Position numbers and translations under genes: made by a program
Notes under the pieces: model-generated
What the model saw: the letters and a program-made list of their open reading frames with translations, nothing else
Told to the model about the DNA's origin: nothing
Databases searched by the model: none
Origin: Pseudomonas piscis
Lineage (GTDB): Bacteria; Pseudomonadota; Gammaproteobacteria; Pseudomonadales; Pseudomonadaceae
Assembly (NCBI RefSeq): GCF_009380155.1
Contig: NZ_WHUV01000002.1
Span: 1,178,001 to 1,242,000, forward strand
Direction: 5' to 3'
DNA length: 64,000 nt
Shown: piece after piece, positions 20,146 through 28,947 of the stretch
Position numbering within the stretch: the first letter of the stretch is position 1
Layout: each line of letters begins with the position of its first letter

Positions 20146-20157
20146 GAGGTAGGCAAC

Positions 20158-20940
20158 ATGAACAGATCACCCGTTTCCATCAGCCTGTCCAGCTACGGCG
20201 CGGACCTGGTGCGCCAGCACGGCCAGGGGTACTTCATCCCCCTGGTAGCCGCCGCCGGGGCGTCCTGCATCGAATGGCGCGAAGAACTGCTGAGCGGCGA
20301 GAACCCCGCCGAACTGGCCCAGGACGCCCGTGAACACGGGCTGGACAGCGTGTACTCCTCGCCCCTGGAGCTGTGGCAGCCGGGGCGCAGCGAACCGGCG
20401 CCGGAGCTGTCCGCCACCTTGCAGCGGGCCCGGGAGTTCGGCGCCCGCCAGCTCAAGGTATCCCTCGGCCACTTCAATGAGCATCACGACCTGCGCTGCC
20501 TGGCCAGCCTGCTGTTCCGCCAGCCGCTGCAACTGCTGGTGGAGAACGACCAGACCGCCCACGGCGGGCGCATCGAACCGTTCCAGCGGTTCTTCAGCGC
20601 CGTGGAAACCCTCAACCTGCCACTGCGCATGACTTTCGATATCGGCAACTGGCAATGGCAGGAGCAATCGGCGGTCAACGCCGCGCGCGTGCTGGGTCGG
20701 CATGTCGGCTACGTGCACTGCAAGGCGGTGCGCCAGCGGGTCGACGGCAAGCTGGTGGCGATACCGCCCGGCAGCCCGGAACTGCATCAGTGGGAACAAC
20801 TGCTGCGGCACATGACCCAAGGTATTACCCGGGCCGTGGAATACCCGTTGCAGGGCGACGACCTGGTGCGGGTGACCGCGACCCAGGTCGAGCAGTTGGC
20901 CCGCCTGGGCCAGTCGCGACTGGAGAACACCAATGCCTGA
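20158..20940 (+). CDS. kguE: KguE, sugar-phosphate isomerase/epimerase-like protein
   Basis: 260 residues. Xylose-isomerase-like TIM barrel: VEN (LLVENDQ) near 124, FDIGNW near 161 and GYVHCKA near 185 are the metal/substrate strands of the AP-endonuclease-2 superfamily. First gene of the 2-ketogluconate operon; its exact step is unsettled. Start at 20158 is set by the operator and GAGG just upstream; the frame open from 20059 crosses the operator and is not used. Overlaps kguK by 8 bp. Confidence 0.92.
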   Translation: MNRSPVSISLSSYGADLVRQHGQGYFIPLVAAAGASCIEWREELLSGENPAELAQDAREHGLDSVYSSPLELWQPGRSEPAPELSATLQRAREFGARQLKVSLGHFNEHHDLRCLASLLFRQPLQLLVENDQTAHGGRIEPFQRFFSAVETLNLPLRMTFDIGNWQWQEQSAVNAARVLGRHVGYVHCKAVRQRVDGKLVAIPPGSPELHQWEQLLRHMTQGITRAVEYPLQGDDLVRVTATQVEQLARLGQSRLENTNA

Positions 20941-21889
20941 GATCGATATCCTGTCCTTCGGCGAGACCATGGCCATGTTCGTCGCCGAACACAGCGGCGA
21001 CCTGGCCCAGGTCGAGCACTTCCACAAGCGCATCGCCGGTGCCGACAGCAACGTGGCCATCGGCCTGTCGCGCCTGGGCTTCAAGGTGGCCTGGCTGAGC
21101 CGGGTCGGCAACGACTCCCTGGGCCGCTTCGTGCTCGACACCCTCAAGGCCGAGGGCCTGGACTGCCGCTTCGTGCGTTGCGATCCGCTGCACCCGACCG
21201 GCTTCCAGCTCAAGTCCCGGGAAGAGACCGGCGATGATCCCCGGGTCGAGTACTTCCGTCGCGGCTCGGCGGCCAGCCACCTGAACATCAGCGACGTCGC
21301 CCCTGCGCTGCTGCGCGCCCGGCACCTGCACGCCACCGGGATTCCCCCGGCGCTGTCGGATGCGACCCGGGAACTGACCCACTACCTGATGCGCACCCAG
21401 CGCGCCGCCGGGCACAGCGTGTCGTTCGATCCCAACCTGCGCCCAAGCCTGTGGGCCAGCGAAGCGTTGATGATCCGCGAGATCAACCGTCTGGCGGCCC
21501 TGGCCCACTGGGTGCTGCCGGGCCTGGGCGAAGGCCGGCTGCTGACCGGCTACGAGGATCCGGCGGACATCGCCGCCTTCTACCTGGACCAGGGCGCCGA
21601 GGCAGTGGTGATCAAGCTCGGCGCCCATGGCGCCTACTACCGCACCCAACTGGATGCCGGCTTCGTCGACGCCGTGCCGGTGCCCCAGGTGGTGGACACC
21701 GTGGGCGCTGGCGATGCCTTCGCCGTGGGCCTGGTCAGCGCCCTGCTGGAAAGCTGCGGCATGGTCGAGGCGGTGCAGCGGGCCAACTGGACCGGCAGCC
21801 GCGCGGTGCAGAGCCGCGGCGACATGGAGGGCCTGCCCTACCGCCATGAGTTGCCCGCCGACCGGCCATGCCTGGCGGCCGCGCTCTAG
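20933..21889 (+). CDS. kguK: KguK, 2-ketogluconate kinase
   Basis: 318 residues, PfkB (ribokinase) family. N-terminal GADSNVAIGLSRLG motif (about 38-51) and C-terminal DTVGAGDAFAVG with the catalytic Asp near residue 260. Phosphorylates 2-ketogluconate to 2-keto-6-phosphogluconate in the cytoplasm after uptake by KguT. Overlaps kguE by 8 bp. Confidence 0.93.
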   Translation: MPEIDILSFGETMAMFVAEHSGDLAQVEHFHKRIAGADSNVAIGLSRLGFKVAWLSRVGNDSLGRFVLDTLKAEGLDCRFVRCDPLHPTGFQLKSREETGDDPRVEYFRRGSAASHLNISDVAPALLRARHLHATGIPPALSDATRELTHYLMRTQRAAGHSVSFDPNLRPSLWASEALMIREINRLAALAHWVLPGLGEGRLLTGYEDPADIAAFYLDQGAEAVVIKLGAHGAYYRTQLDAGFVDAVPVPQVVDTVGAGDAFAVGLVSALLESCGMVEAVQRANWTGSRAVQSRGDMEGLPYRHELPADRPCLAAAL

Positions 21890-21963
21890 AGCCGGCCGGC
21901 CTCGAGGCCAAGAACCCAACAACCACCTGTTGCGACAAGAACAACAAGCTCAGGAGAACTGCC

Positions 21964-23259
21964 ATGGATACGCTCAAACTCGCCGCCCGCCGTTGGTGGT
22001 ACATCATGCCCATCGTCTTCATCACCTACAGCCTGGCCTACCTGGACCGTGCCAACTACGGCTTCGCCGCCGCCTCGGGAATGGCCGCCGACCTGAACAT
22101 CACCCCCGGGCTGTCGTCGCTGCTGGGCGCACTGTTCTTCCTCGGCTATTTCTTCTTCCAGGTGCCGGGGGCGATCTACGCACAGCGGCGCAGCGTGAAG
22201 AAGCTGATCTTCGTCAGCCTGATTCTCTGGGGCGGCCTGGCCACCCTCACCGGCATCGTCGCCAATGCCTATATGCTGATCGCCATCCGTTTCATGCTCG
22301 GCGTGGTGGAGGCCGCGGTGATGCCGGCGATGCTGGTCTACCTGTGCCACTGGTTCACCCGGGCCGAACGCTCGCGGGCCAATACCTTCCTGATCCTTGG
22401 CAACCCGGTGACCATGCTGTGGATGTCGGTGGTCTCGGGTTACCTGGTGGAGCATTTCAGCTGGCGCTGGATGTTCATCATCGAAGGCCTGCCGGCGGTG
22501 CTCTGGGCCTTCATCTGGTGGCGCCTGGCCGATGATCGGCCGAGCCAGGCCAAGTGGCTGGGCGAGCAGGAAAAACAAGATCTGGAGAACGCCCTGGCCG
22601 CCGAGCAGCAAGGCATCAAGGCGGTGAAGAACTACGCCGAAGCCTTCCGCTCACCTAAGGTAATCATCCTGGCCTTGCAGTTCTTCTGCTGGAGCATCGG
22701 CGTCTATGGCTTCGTTCTCTGGCTGCCATCGATCCTCAAGCATGGCGCGCAGATGGACATGGTCGAAGCCGGCTGGCTCTCGGCCCTGCCCTACCTGGCG
22801 GCAGTGATCGCCATGCTCGGGGTGTCCTGGGGGTCGGACCGGACCCAGAAGCGCAAGCGCTTCGTCTGGCCACCGCTGCTGGTGGCCGCCTTCGCCTTCT
22901 ATGGCTCGTACCTGCTGGGGGCCGAGCATTTCTGGTGGTCCTACGGCCTGCTGGTGATCGCCGGGGCCTGCATGTACGCGCCCTACGGGCCGTTCTTCGC
23001 CATCGTCCCGGAGATCCTGCCGGCCAACGTCGCCGGCGGCGCCATGGCGCTGATCAACAGCATGGGTGCCCTGGGCTCGTTCGGCGGCTCCTACCTGGTG
23101 GGCTACCTGAACAGCGCCACCGGTTCGCCGGCGGCCTCCTACCTGCTGATGAGCGGCGCGCTGCTGCTGTCGGTGCTGCTCACCCTGCTGCTCAAGCCCG
23201 GCGCCAGCACGCCGCAGGCCAAACCCCTGGCGCTGCGCCGGCGCCTGGCCCACTCCTGA
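21964..23259 (+). CDS. kguT: KguT, 2-ketogluconate MFS transporter
   Basis: 431 residues, 12 predicted helices, anion:cation symporter branch of the MFS: YSLAYLDRANYGFAAASGM near residue 20-38 is characteristic of GudP/KguT-like carriers. ATG at 21964 with AGGAG 9 bp upstream was chosen over the longer open frame. Imports 2-ketogluconate, the periplasmic oxidation product of glucose. Its position between kinase and reductase fixes the substrate. Confidence 0.93.
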   Translation: MDTLKLAARRWWYIMPIVFITYSLAYLDRANYGFAAASGMAADLNITPGLSSLLGALFFLGYFFFQVPGAIYAQRRSVKKLIFVSLILWGGLATLTGIVANAYMLIAIRFMLGVVEAAVMPAMLVYLCHWFTRAERSRANTFLILGNPVTMLWMSVVSGYLVEHFSWRWMFIIEGLPAVLWAFIWWRLADDRPSQAKWLGEQEKQDLENALAAEQQGIKAVKNYAEAFRSPKVIILALQFFCWSIGVYGFVLWLPSILKHGAQMDMVEAGWLSALPYLAAVIAMLGVSWGSDRTQKRKRFVWPPLLVAAFAFYGSYLLGAEHFWWSYGLLVIAGACMYAPYGPFFAIVPEILPANVAGGAMALINSMGALGSFGGSYLVGYLNSATGSPAASYLLMSGALLLSVLLTLLLKPGASTPQAKPLALRRRLAHS

Positions 23260-23277
23260 ATCGCCACAGAGACTTCC

Positions 23278-24258
23278 ATGAAAAAACATCTGCTGCTGTA
23301 CAAGAAACTCTCGCCGTCGCTGATGGCTCGCCTGCAGGAACAACTCACCGTGACCCTGGTCGAGGACTTGGCCGGCGCCGGCCTGGAGCAACTGCGTGAA
23401 GCCCTGCCCGAGGCCCATGGCCTGCTGGGCGCCAGCCTGCGCCTGGATGCGGCATTGCTGGACCTGGCGCCCCGGCTGGAAGCCGTGGCCAGCGTCTCGG
23501 TGGGGGTCGACAACTACGACATCGACTACCTGACCCGGCGCGGCATCCTCCTGAGCAACACCCCGGACGTGCTCACCGAGACCACCGCCGACACCGGCTT
23601 CGCGTTGATCCTGGCCAGTGCCCGGCGCGTGGTGGAGCTGGCCGGCATGGTTCGCGCCGGCCAGTGGAACCACAGCATCGGCCCGGTGCACTTTGGCAGC
23701 GACGTACACGGCAAGACCCTGGGCATCATCGGCATGGGCCGCATCGGCGAGGCCCTGGCCCAGCGTGGGCACTTCGGCTTCGGCATGCCGGTGATCTACC
23801 ACAGCAACCAGCCCAAGCCGACCGTGGAGCAACGTTTCGGCGCCCGCTATCGCAGCCTCGACGAACTGCTGCAAGAGGCCGACTTCATCTGCCTGACCCT
23901 GCCGCTGACCCCGCAAACCCAGGGCCTGATCGGCGCCCGGGAATTCGCCCTGATGCGCCCCGAAAGCATCTTCATCAATATTTCCCGGGGCAAGGTAGTG
24001 GACGAGGCGGCGTTGATCCAAGCGCTACAGGAGCGGCGCATTCGCGGCGCCGGGCTGGATGTGTTCGAACGTGAGCCGTTGGATCATCACTCGCCGCTGC
24101 TGCAACTCTCCAATGTGGTGGCCACCCCGCATATCGGCTCGGCCACCTTCGAAACCCGTGAGGCCATGGCGCGCTGCGCGGTGGACAATATCCTCGCTGC
24201 CCTGGCCGGCGATCGCCCGGCGAACCTGGTCAACCCGGCGGCCTGGAACCGCCAATAA
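23278..24258 (+). CDS. kguD: KguD, 2-keto-6-phosphogluconate reductase
   Basis: 326 residues. D-2-hydroxyacid dehydrogenase: Rossmann motif GIIGMGRIGEALAQ at about 148-161, catalytic region NISRGKVVDE (Arg), a Glu in VFEREPLDH and His in PHIGSAT near 283. Reduces 2-keto-6-phosphogluconate to 6-phosphogluconate, feeding the Entner-Doudoroff pathway. Last gene of the kgu operon, 18 bp after kguT; REP hairpins follow. Confidence 0.93.
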   Translation: MKKHLLLYKKLSPSLMARLQEQLTVTLVEDLAGAGLEQLREALPEAHGLLGASLRLDAALLDLAPRLEAVASVSVGVDNYDIDYLTRRGILLSNTPDVLTETTADTGFALILASARRVVELAGMVRAGQWNHSIGPVHFGSDVHGKTLGIIGMGRIGEALAQRGHFGFGMPVIYHSNQPKPTVEQRFGARYRSLDELLQEADFICLTLPLTPQTQGLIGAREFALMRPESIFINISRGKVVDEAALIQALQERRIRGAGLDVFEREPLDHHSPLLQLSNVVATPHIGSATFETREAMARCAVDNILAALAGDRPANLVNPAAWNRQ

Positions 24259-24273
24259 CTCGGTGCCCCCTGC

Positions 24274-24338
24274 GCCAGCGGCTACACCAATGCGTCGTTG
24301 CGCAGCCTCTGTAGCCGCTGCCGAGCCTGCGAAGCTGC
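24274..24338. repeat. Pair of REP-like hairpins after kguD
   Basis: A partial unit GCCAGCGGCTACA (24274-24286) faces a full inverted unit beginning TGTAGCCGCTGCCGAGCC (24310-24338). Paired inverted REPs downstream of an operon often stabilise its mRNA 3' end. Confidence 0.65.
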
Positions 24339-24396
24339 ACCAAGGCCCGCAGGCCCTTCCAGCAATCGCCCCCCTGCAACAACGACTGCGCTAGAA

Positions 24397-24462
24397 ACAA
24401 AAAGGCCCGCCGGCGCAAGGTTCGCGAGCGTGTTGCTCAACGAAACCTTGCGCCGGCGGGCC
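24397..24462 (-). terminator. Rho-independent terminator of hcnABC
   Basis: Perfect 19-bp stem, GGCCCGCCGGCGCAAGGTT (24404-24422) with its complement at 24444-24462, 21-nt loop. On the minus strand the stem is followed by TTTTTGTTTC. It begins 28 bp after the hcnC stop. On the plus strand no T-run follows, so it serves hcn rather than kgu. Confidence 0.9.
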
Positions 24463-24490
24463 GGCTTGGCTGGCGTTCAGGCCAGGCGCG

Positions 24491-25735
24491 CTACGCCAGT
24501 TTCTTCTGCGGCTCCAGGGCGAAGCGACGGGCCAGGAATGGCGTGATATCCAGCGGCAGTGCCTCCTCGTGCACCAGCTTGTCCAGCAACACCCCGGTGA
24601 TCGCCGAGGTCAGGATGCCGGTGCGGAAGTGCCCGCAGGCGTTGAGGTAACCCTGGATCCCGTCCATCGGCCCGAGGATCGGCAGCTCATCCGGCGAACC
24701 GGGACGCAGCCCCGCCCAGCAACGCTTGAGGTTGACCTGGGCCAGCTCGGGAATGCAGCGCACCGCTCCCTGCACCAGGCCGTTGATCTCCGGATAGGTG
24801 GTGGTCACGTCGAAACCCTTGTCCTCGGTGGTGCTGCCGATGAGGATCTCGCCGTTGTCCTTCTGCGCCATGTAGCAGTCGCTGGTGGTCAGGCAACCGT
24901 TGAGCAGCTTGGGCATGCGCTCGGTCAGGAGGATCTGGCCCTTGACCGGCTTGACCGGGATCTCCATCCCCGTGGCCTGCAGGCTCAGTTCCGCAGCCCA
25001 GGCGCCGGCGGCGTTGATCAGGGTCGAGCAATGGAACACCCCGGCCTCGGCGGTCTGCACGCCAGTGACCCGGTTACCCTGGTGCAAGACACCGGTGACG
25101 TTGGTGTTGAAGAACACGTCGACGCCATTCTGCCGGGCGCCCTCGGTGTAGGCGTCGGTGAGGCGGAACGGGTTGACCTGATGGTCGCAGAGGAACTCCA
25201 GGGCGCCCTGGGCCTCATGGCTGATACTCGGCTCGGAGGCGCGCAGGGCTGCCTGGTCGAGCCAGCGCACCTGCTCCGAAAGATGCGGGATGCAGCCGAC
25301 GATATGCTCGGCGTACAGCCGGTCTTCATCGTCGTAGATGACGAACTTGAGCCCGGTGTGCTCGAACTTGAAGTCCATGCCATGCAGGCCGATCAGCTCG
25401 CGGTGCAGGCGCGGGTACAGCTCGTTGGACTGCAGGGCGAAGTCGAAGAACGACTGCGGCAGGATGTGCGGCGTGCTGGAGTCCACCACCACCGCCGAGC
25501 CCTGGGCCTCGCGCTTGCGGTTGGCCGACATCATGCGAAAGAAGATTACCCCGCAACCCAGGCCCACCGATTCGCCGATGGCCCACAGGCCGCCGGCCGA
25601 GGCACGGCTGGCATTGCCCGGGCGCTTGGAGTCGATCAAGGCCACCTTCAGGCCCTTGCGCTTGGACAGCTGATAGGCGCAGGACGCCCCGATCACGCCG
25701 CCACCGGCGATTACCACGTCATAGTGCTTAGTCAT
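24491..25735 (-). CDS. hcnC: HcnC, hydrogen cyanide synthase oxidoreductase subunit
   Basis: 414 residues. N-terminal FAD dinucleotide motif VVIAGGGVIGASCAYQL (about residues 7-23), then a D-amino-acid-oxidase-like fold with C-terminal FRTGILTS. With HcnA and HcnB it forms the membrane-associated enzyme oxidising glycine to HCN and CO2. The ATG at 25735 overlaps the hcnB end by 8 bp; the frame upstream of it is the hcnB coding region. Last gene of the operon. Confidence 0.96.
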   Translation of the reverse strand: MTKHYDVVIAGGGVIGASCAYQLSKRKGLKVALIDSKRPGNASRASAGGLWAIGESVGLGCGVIFFRMMSANRKREAQGSAVVVDSSTPHILPQSFFDFALQSNELYPRLHRELIGLHGMDFKFEHTGLKFVIYDDEDRLYAEHIVGCIPHLSEQVRWLDQAALRASEPSISHEAQGALEFLCDHQVNPFRLTDAYTEGARQNGVDVFFNTNVTGVLHQGNRVTGVQTAEAGVFHCSTLINAAGAWAAELSLQATGMEIPVKPVKGQILLTERMPKLLNGCLTTSDCYMAQKDNGEILIGSTTEDKGFDVTTTYPEINGLVQGAVRCIPELAQVNLKRCWAGLRPGSPDELPILGPMDGIQGYLNACGHFRTGILTSAITGVLLDKLVHEEALPLDITPFLARRFALEPQKKLA

Positions 25736-27137
25736 GCTTGGAGACCTCCTGGTCGGCCGGCGCAAAGGCGGAGAATGGAATCGGATCCAGCGGGAAGCGC
25801 GGGCGAATCCAGCCCACATCCTTGCGCCCGGTGGCCTGGCGCAGGCGGTCGCTGCAATAGCCCACGCACATCCGCCCCTGGCAGTCGCCCATGCTCACCC
25901 GGGTGCGCATCTTCAGGCTGGCCATGTCCTCGACGCCCTGGGCCAGGGCCCGTTCGATATCGTTGCGAGTGGTGTGCTCGCAACGGCAGATCACGGTGTC
26001 GCCCTTGGGCAGTTCTATCTGTCCGACACCACGTGCGGTGTAGCGGTCCACCGCACCGCGAAAACGCAGGATCGAGGCCAGCTTGCGCTCGTAGCCCTGG
26101 CGCCGGCGCAGGGCCGCTTCGTTGCTCAACACATCGCGCTGCATCAGGATCGACAACGCTGCGATACGGCCACTGAGCATCGCCGCTTCACCACCACGGA
26201 TGCCGCCCATGTCGCCGGCCAGGTGGATGTGCGGCTCGCTGCTCTGCTGCCAGACGTTGGCGTTGGCCCGCAGGTAGCCGTCGTCGCTGAAGCTGTGCTC
26301 CAGGCCCATCTGCTGGCTGAGCTGGGTGCGCGGAATGAAGCCGTAGCCGATGGCCAGGGTCTGGGCGGCGATGCGCTGGGCCTGGGACATGTCCGGCTGC
26401 CAGTCGCTGGAATACGGGGCCACGGTCACTACGCTGAGGGCATCCTGGCCCTGGGCCTCGACCACGCCCCAGCCATAGCGCAGGGCGATGCCGTGCATCT
26501 TCAGGTAGGCCAGCATGCTCAAGCCATCGAGGAACAACTGTGGCTTGTTGAGCAGGGCCAGGCTCTGCTTGGCGATCTTGCTCAGGGCACTGGCCTCGTA
26601 GACTCCGGCCACTCGCACGCCTGCGGCATGCAGCTGGCAGGCCACCAGGGGCAGCAGCGGACCGGTGCCGGCGATCACCACCGGGCTCTGGGGCTTGACC
26701 ACCCCGCTCTTGATCTGCAATTGCAGGCCACCGAGCAGCTTGACCCCGGGCAGGGTCCAGCCGGGGAACGGCACGCTGCGTTCGTGGCAGCCAGCGGCCA
26801 GCACCAGTTGCCCGTAGGGCACTTCCTGCACTTGTTCCTCGCCATCGAGCAGCATCAGGCTATGGCTGCCTTCGGCGCCGATCACCCGGCTGTTGAGGCG
26901 CACGTCGATCATCTGTTCATGGTCGCCGAAGTCACCGTGCAGCTTGGCCAGCATCTCGCTGTAGCGCGGCCCCAGGTAATCCAGCTGTACGCCATCGCGC
27001 AATGGCCCGCGATAGACCACCCCGCCCAGGCGCGAAGCCTCTTCGATCAGGGTGCTGTGCACGCCGTGCTCGGCCAACTCGATGGCCGCTGCCATGCCCG
27101 CCGGGCCACCGCCGACGATTAGCGGATTCTGGCTCAT
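25728..27137 (-). CDS. hcnB: HcnB, hydrogen cyanide synthase FAD subunit
   Basis: 469 residues. FAD motif LIVGGGPAGMAAAIEL at the N-terminus, a second nucleotide-binding region (VVIAGTGPLLPL) near residue 155, and a C-terminal BFD-like [2Fe-2S] segment containing CRCEH and CQGRMCVGYC. Resembles opine and sarcosine oxidase alpha subunits. Overlaps hcnA by 4 bp and hcnC by 8 bp, so the three subunits are translationally coupled. Confidence 0.96.
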   Translation of the reverse strand: MSQNPLIVGGGPAGMAAAIELAEHGVHSTLIEEASRLGGVVYRGPLRDGVQLDYLGPRYSEMLAKLHGDFGDHEQMIDVRLNSRVIGAEGSHSLMLLDGEEQVQEVPYGQLVLAAGCHERSVPFPGWTLPGVKLLGGLQLQIKSGVVKPQSPVVIAGTGPLLPLVACQLHAAGVRVAGVYEASALSKIAKQSLALLNKPQLFLDGLSMLAYLKMHGIALRYGWGVVEAQGQDALSVVTVAPYSSDWQPDMSQAQRIAAQTLAIGYGFIPRTQLSQQMGLEHSFSDDGYLRANANVWQQSSEPHIHLAGDMGGIRGGEAAMLSGRIAALSILMQRDVLSNEAALRRRQGYERKLASILRFRGAVDRYTARGVGQIELPKGDTVICRCEHTTRNDIERALAQGVEDMASLKMRTRVSMGDCQGRMCVGYCSDRLRQATGRKDVGWIRPRFPLDPIPFSAFAPADQEVSKHD

Positions 27138-27451
27138 AGGCTGGGCTCCGTTTCATTGATGCGGTTGGTCAGGGTCTGCACCTGCATGCCTGGCTTGACC
27201 AGGGTCTGGCAGGCCCGGCGCTTGTGCCGGCCATCGATCTGCACCAGGCAGCAATGGCACACGCCCATGCCGCAGTAGGCACCCACCAATTGCCCATGGT
27301 CGTTGCGGGCCACCTGGCGCAGGCCGGTGGCCTGGATGACGCTGAGGACGGTCTCGCCCAGCGCGGCGGTGACCGGCTGGCCATTGAGGCTGATGGTCAT
27401 GTCCGCATGCTGCAGCGGCTGAATATCGAAGTTGCGGTCTATCTGACGCAT
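27134..27451 (-). CDS. hcnA: HcnA, hydrogen cyanide synthase [2Fe-2S] subunit
   Basis: 105 residues. Ferredoxin-like protein with C60-x4-C65-x2-C68-x12-C81 for a [2Fe-2S] cluster. First gene of hcnABC. Its ribosome-binding region is itself an Rsm site (see 27457-27468), so translation depends on the Gac/Rsm cascade, while the ANR box makes transcription respond to low oxygen. Cyanide is the antifungal metabolite of biocontrol pseudomonads. Confidence 0.96.
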   Translation of the reverse strand: MRQIDRNFDIQPLQHADMTISLNGQPVTAALGETVLSVIQATGLRQVARNDHGQLVGAYCGMGVCHCCLVQIDGRHKRRACQTLVKPGMQVQTLTNRINETEPSL

Positions 27452-27456
27452 TGCGG

Positions 27457-27468
27457 TTCATCCGTGAA
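27457..27468 (-). promoter_or_regulatory. RsmA/RsmE binding site over the hcnA ribosome-binding site
   Basis: On the minus strand the sequence is TTCACGGATGAA, the hairpin-forming site bound by RsmE in the published hcnA complex. GGA lies 9 nt before the ATG. Four more GGA motifs occur in the leader between the predicted start of transcription (about 27562) and here: CGGAACC, GGGACC, CCGGACGG and CAGGATG. Binding represses translation until Rsm small RNAs titrate the protein. Confidence 0.88.
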
Positions 27469-27568
27469 GAAGTGAAAGGCGGTTGCCGGCATCCTGCCGT
27501 CCGGGTCCCGGCGCGGGGACGTGGCAACGTCACGGTTCCGGAGACTCTGCCAGAACCAGGCGCGGGCC

Positions 27569-27610
27569 AATCTAGTCGGTTTGTCGGACACGAGTATTGA
27601 CTTGGGCCAA
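27569..27610 (-). promoter_or_regulatory. ANR-dependent hcnA promoter
   Basis: ANR/FNR half-sites TTGGC and GTCAA (minus strand TTGGCCCAAGTCAA, 27597-27610). A -10 like TAGATT lies at 27569-27574, its centre 32 bp downstream, the exact spacing for an activator centred at -41.5. Predicted transcription start near 27562, giving a leader of about 110 nt. Confidence 0.82.
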
Positions 27611-27671
27611 GCAAATGCCCGTGCAACGTCATGAAAATGCCGCCAGTGTCCCGACGTCTCGGGCCAGGGGC

Positions 27672-27707
27672 AAAAAAAACCGCTGCGGGCACAGGCCGGC
27701 AGCGGTT
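27672..27707 (-). terminator. Rho-independent terminator after the 24-residue membrane protein gene
   Basis: Minus strand: AACCGCTGC arm, complementary GCAGCGGTT arm, then a run of eight T. It begins about 25 bp after the stop at 27732 and ends the transcript of the small protein and its upstream membrane protein, isolating it from the hcn promoter. Confidence 0.88.
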
Positions 27708-27731
27708 CACAGTGGCATCAACGCGCGGGCA

Positions 27732-27806
27732 TCAATGCATGAACAGGGCAATCAGGATGATTACCGGGATAGGTACGCCGAGGAACCACAAGAGTAATGA
27801 GCGCAT
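27732..27806 (-). CDS. 24-residue single-helix membrane protein
   Basis: Sequence MRSLLLWFLGVPIPVIILIA followed by LFMH: one hydrophobic helix with an internal VPIP kink and a single N-terminal Arg. A good ribosome-binding site (AGGAG, 8-9 bp upstream of the ATG) and a strong terminator 25 bp after the stop support it as a real gene. It follows a larger membrane protein by 16 bp, so the two are co-transcribed. Function unknown; small helices of this type often bind or stabilise a larger membrane partner. Confidence 0.72.
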   Translation of the reverse strand: MRSLLLWFLGVPIPVIILIALFMH

Positions 27807-27822
27807 GGGGGATATCTCCTGA

Positions 27823-28758
27823 TCAATGGGTGGCAACGGGCGCTGTGGTACGTGGCTGGAGGTCGGTCTCGACCCAGACCACCGCGTCCCGACGACGGCC
27901 GCCGTATAGCGCGGCCAGGCTGGCGAAGAAAGCGCCGCACAGTAGTGCGATGAACATCCACAGCGAGGACCATGCAGCGACCTTGGCAGCGGTATCGGCT
28001 GCCTCCTTGGCCGCTTGCTTGGCCTGTTCCACGGCCTGGCGGGCCTTGGCGAACACTTCATCGACCCGCCGCTCGGCCTCGGCCTGGCCGAGGTTGGTAC
28101 GCTGGGCCACCAGTTGCGCAAGGTAGGCCCGGTCCTCGGTAGCCAACTGACCATCGTTGCCCAGGGTCCGCACGAAGATGCGCGACACGGTGCCCCGGGC
28201 CGCATCGTCACTCACTGCCACCGGGCGATCATCGCGAAACAGACTGTCGACGAAGTAGCCATAATCCTCCCGGGAACCCTGGCTGGCCGCCTGACCGGCC
28301 ATTTGGGTCGCCGCTCCTGCAACGCCGCCGGCCAACTGCGCACCAGCCTGCAGGCCGCCGCCAACCAGGCTGCCAACGGTGCCTACCAGCAACGTCGCGG
28401 TGACCAGGGTCGCCACGGCCCAGGCCAGGAAGCCATGGGCGGTATCGCGAAAATACACTTCGTCACCGTGCAGGTTGGCCCATTTCACCCGCAAGCGCCC
28501 GGCCAGGTAGCCGCCCAGGGCCGCAGCGACGATCTGCGTCAGAGCCAACCAGACGATGCTGGAGATACCCAGGCCCTTGGCGCCCAGGCCACTGCCGGTC
28601 CAGGGCGACACCGAGGAGAACCCCAGGCCCAGCAGCAAGAGGATCAACGACAGGGCCGCAGCCGCCGCGGCGCCGGCGAAGATCGCCGACCATGACACCC
28701 CCGAGCCATGGCTGGAGACATCGGTGGTAGCAAGCAGGTGTTCAGAAGGTCTGTTCAT
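27823..28758 (-). CDS. Conserved inner-membrane protein with helical extramembrane segment
   Basis: 311 residues. Two hydrophobic helices in the first 85 residues (AIFAGAAAAAALSLILLLLG and VWLALTQIVAAALGGYLAG), another near 110-135, an Ala/Gln-rich helical soluble region (about 190-260, FAKARQAVEQAKQAAKEAAD) and a last helix near 265-285. ATG at 28758 with AGGAG upstream. Homologues are uncharacterised membrane proteins. Its short downstream partner at 27732 is probably in the same operon. Confidence 0.8.
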   Translation of the reverse strand: MNRPSEHLLATTDVSSHGSGVSWSAIFAGAAAAAALSLILLLLGLGFSSVSPWTGSGLGAKGLGISSIVWLALTQIVAAALGGYLAGRLRVKWANLHGDEVYFRDTAHGFLAWAVATLVTATLLVGTVGSLVGGGLQAGAQLAGGVAGAATQMAGQAASQGSREDYGYFVDSLFRDDRPVAVSDDAARGTVSRIFVRTLGNDGQLATEDRAYLAQLVAQRTNLGQAEAERRVDEVFAKARQAVEQAKQAAKEAADTAAKVAAWSSLWMFIALLCGAFFASLAALYGGRRRDAVVWVETDLQPRTTAPVATH

Positions 28759-28947
28759 TGTTGTTCTGCTCCTGGCAGATGAAGGTGACGAAGCAAGTCT
28801 CGATCAGAGGATTGCAGTCGTCATGCCAGTTGCACGAAACCAATGAATGCTTTGTTTTTCAGTAGGTTGCAGCGCGATCAAAACGCCAGGGGCCGGGCAG
28901 ATTGCCCACTGGATCGGTTGTCCGGCGGGCGTTCTGCACGGTCAGGC

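Noticed and set aside
27153..27710. 185-codon minus-strand ORF over hcnA and its promoter
   Set aside because: It overlaps hcnA out of frame and covers the ANR box and leader; HcnA itself is unambiguous.
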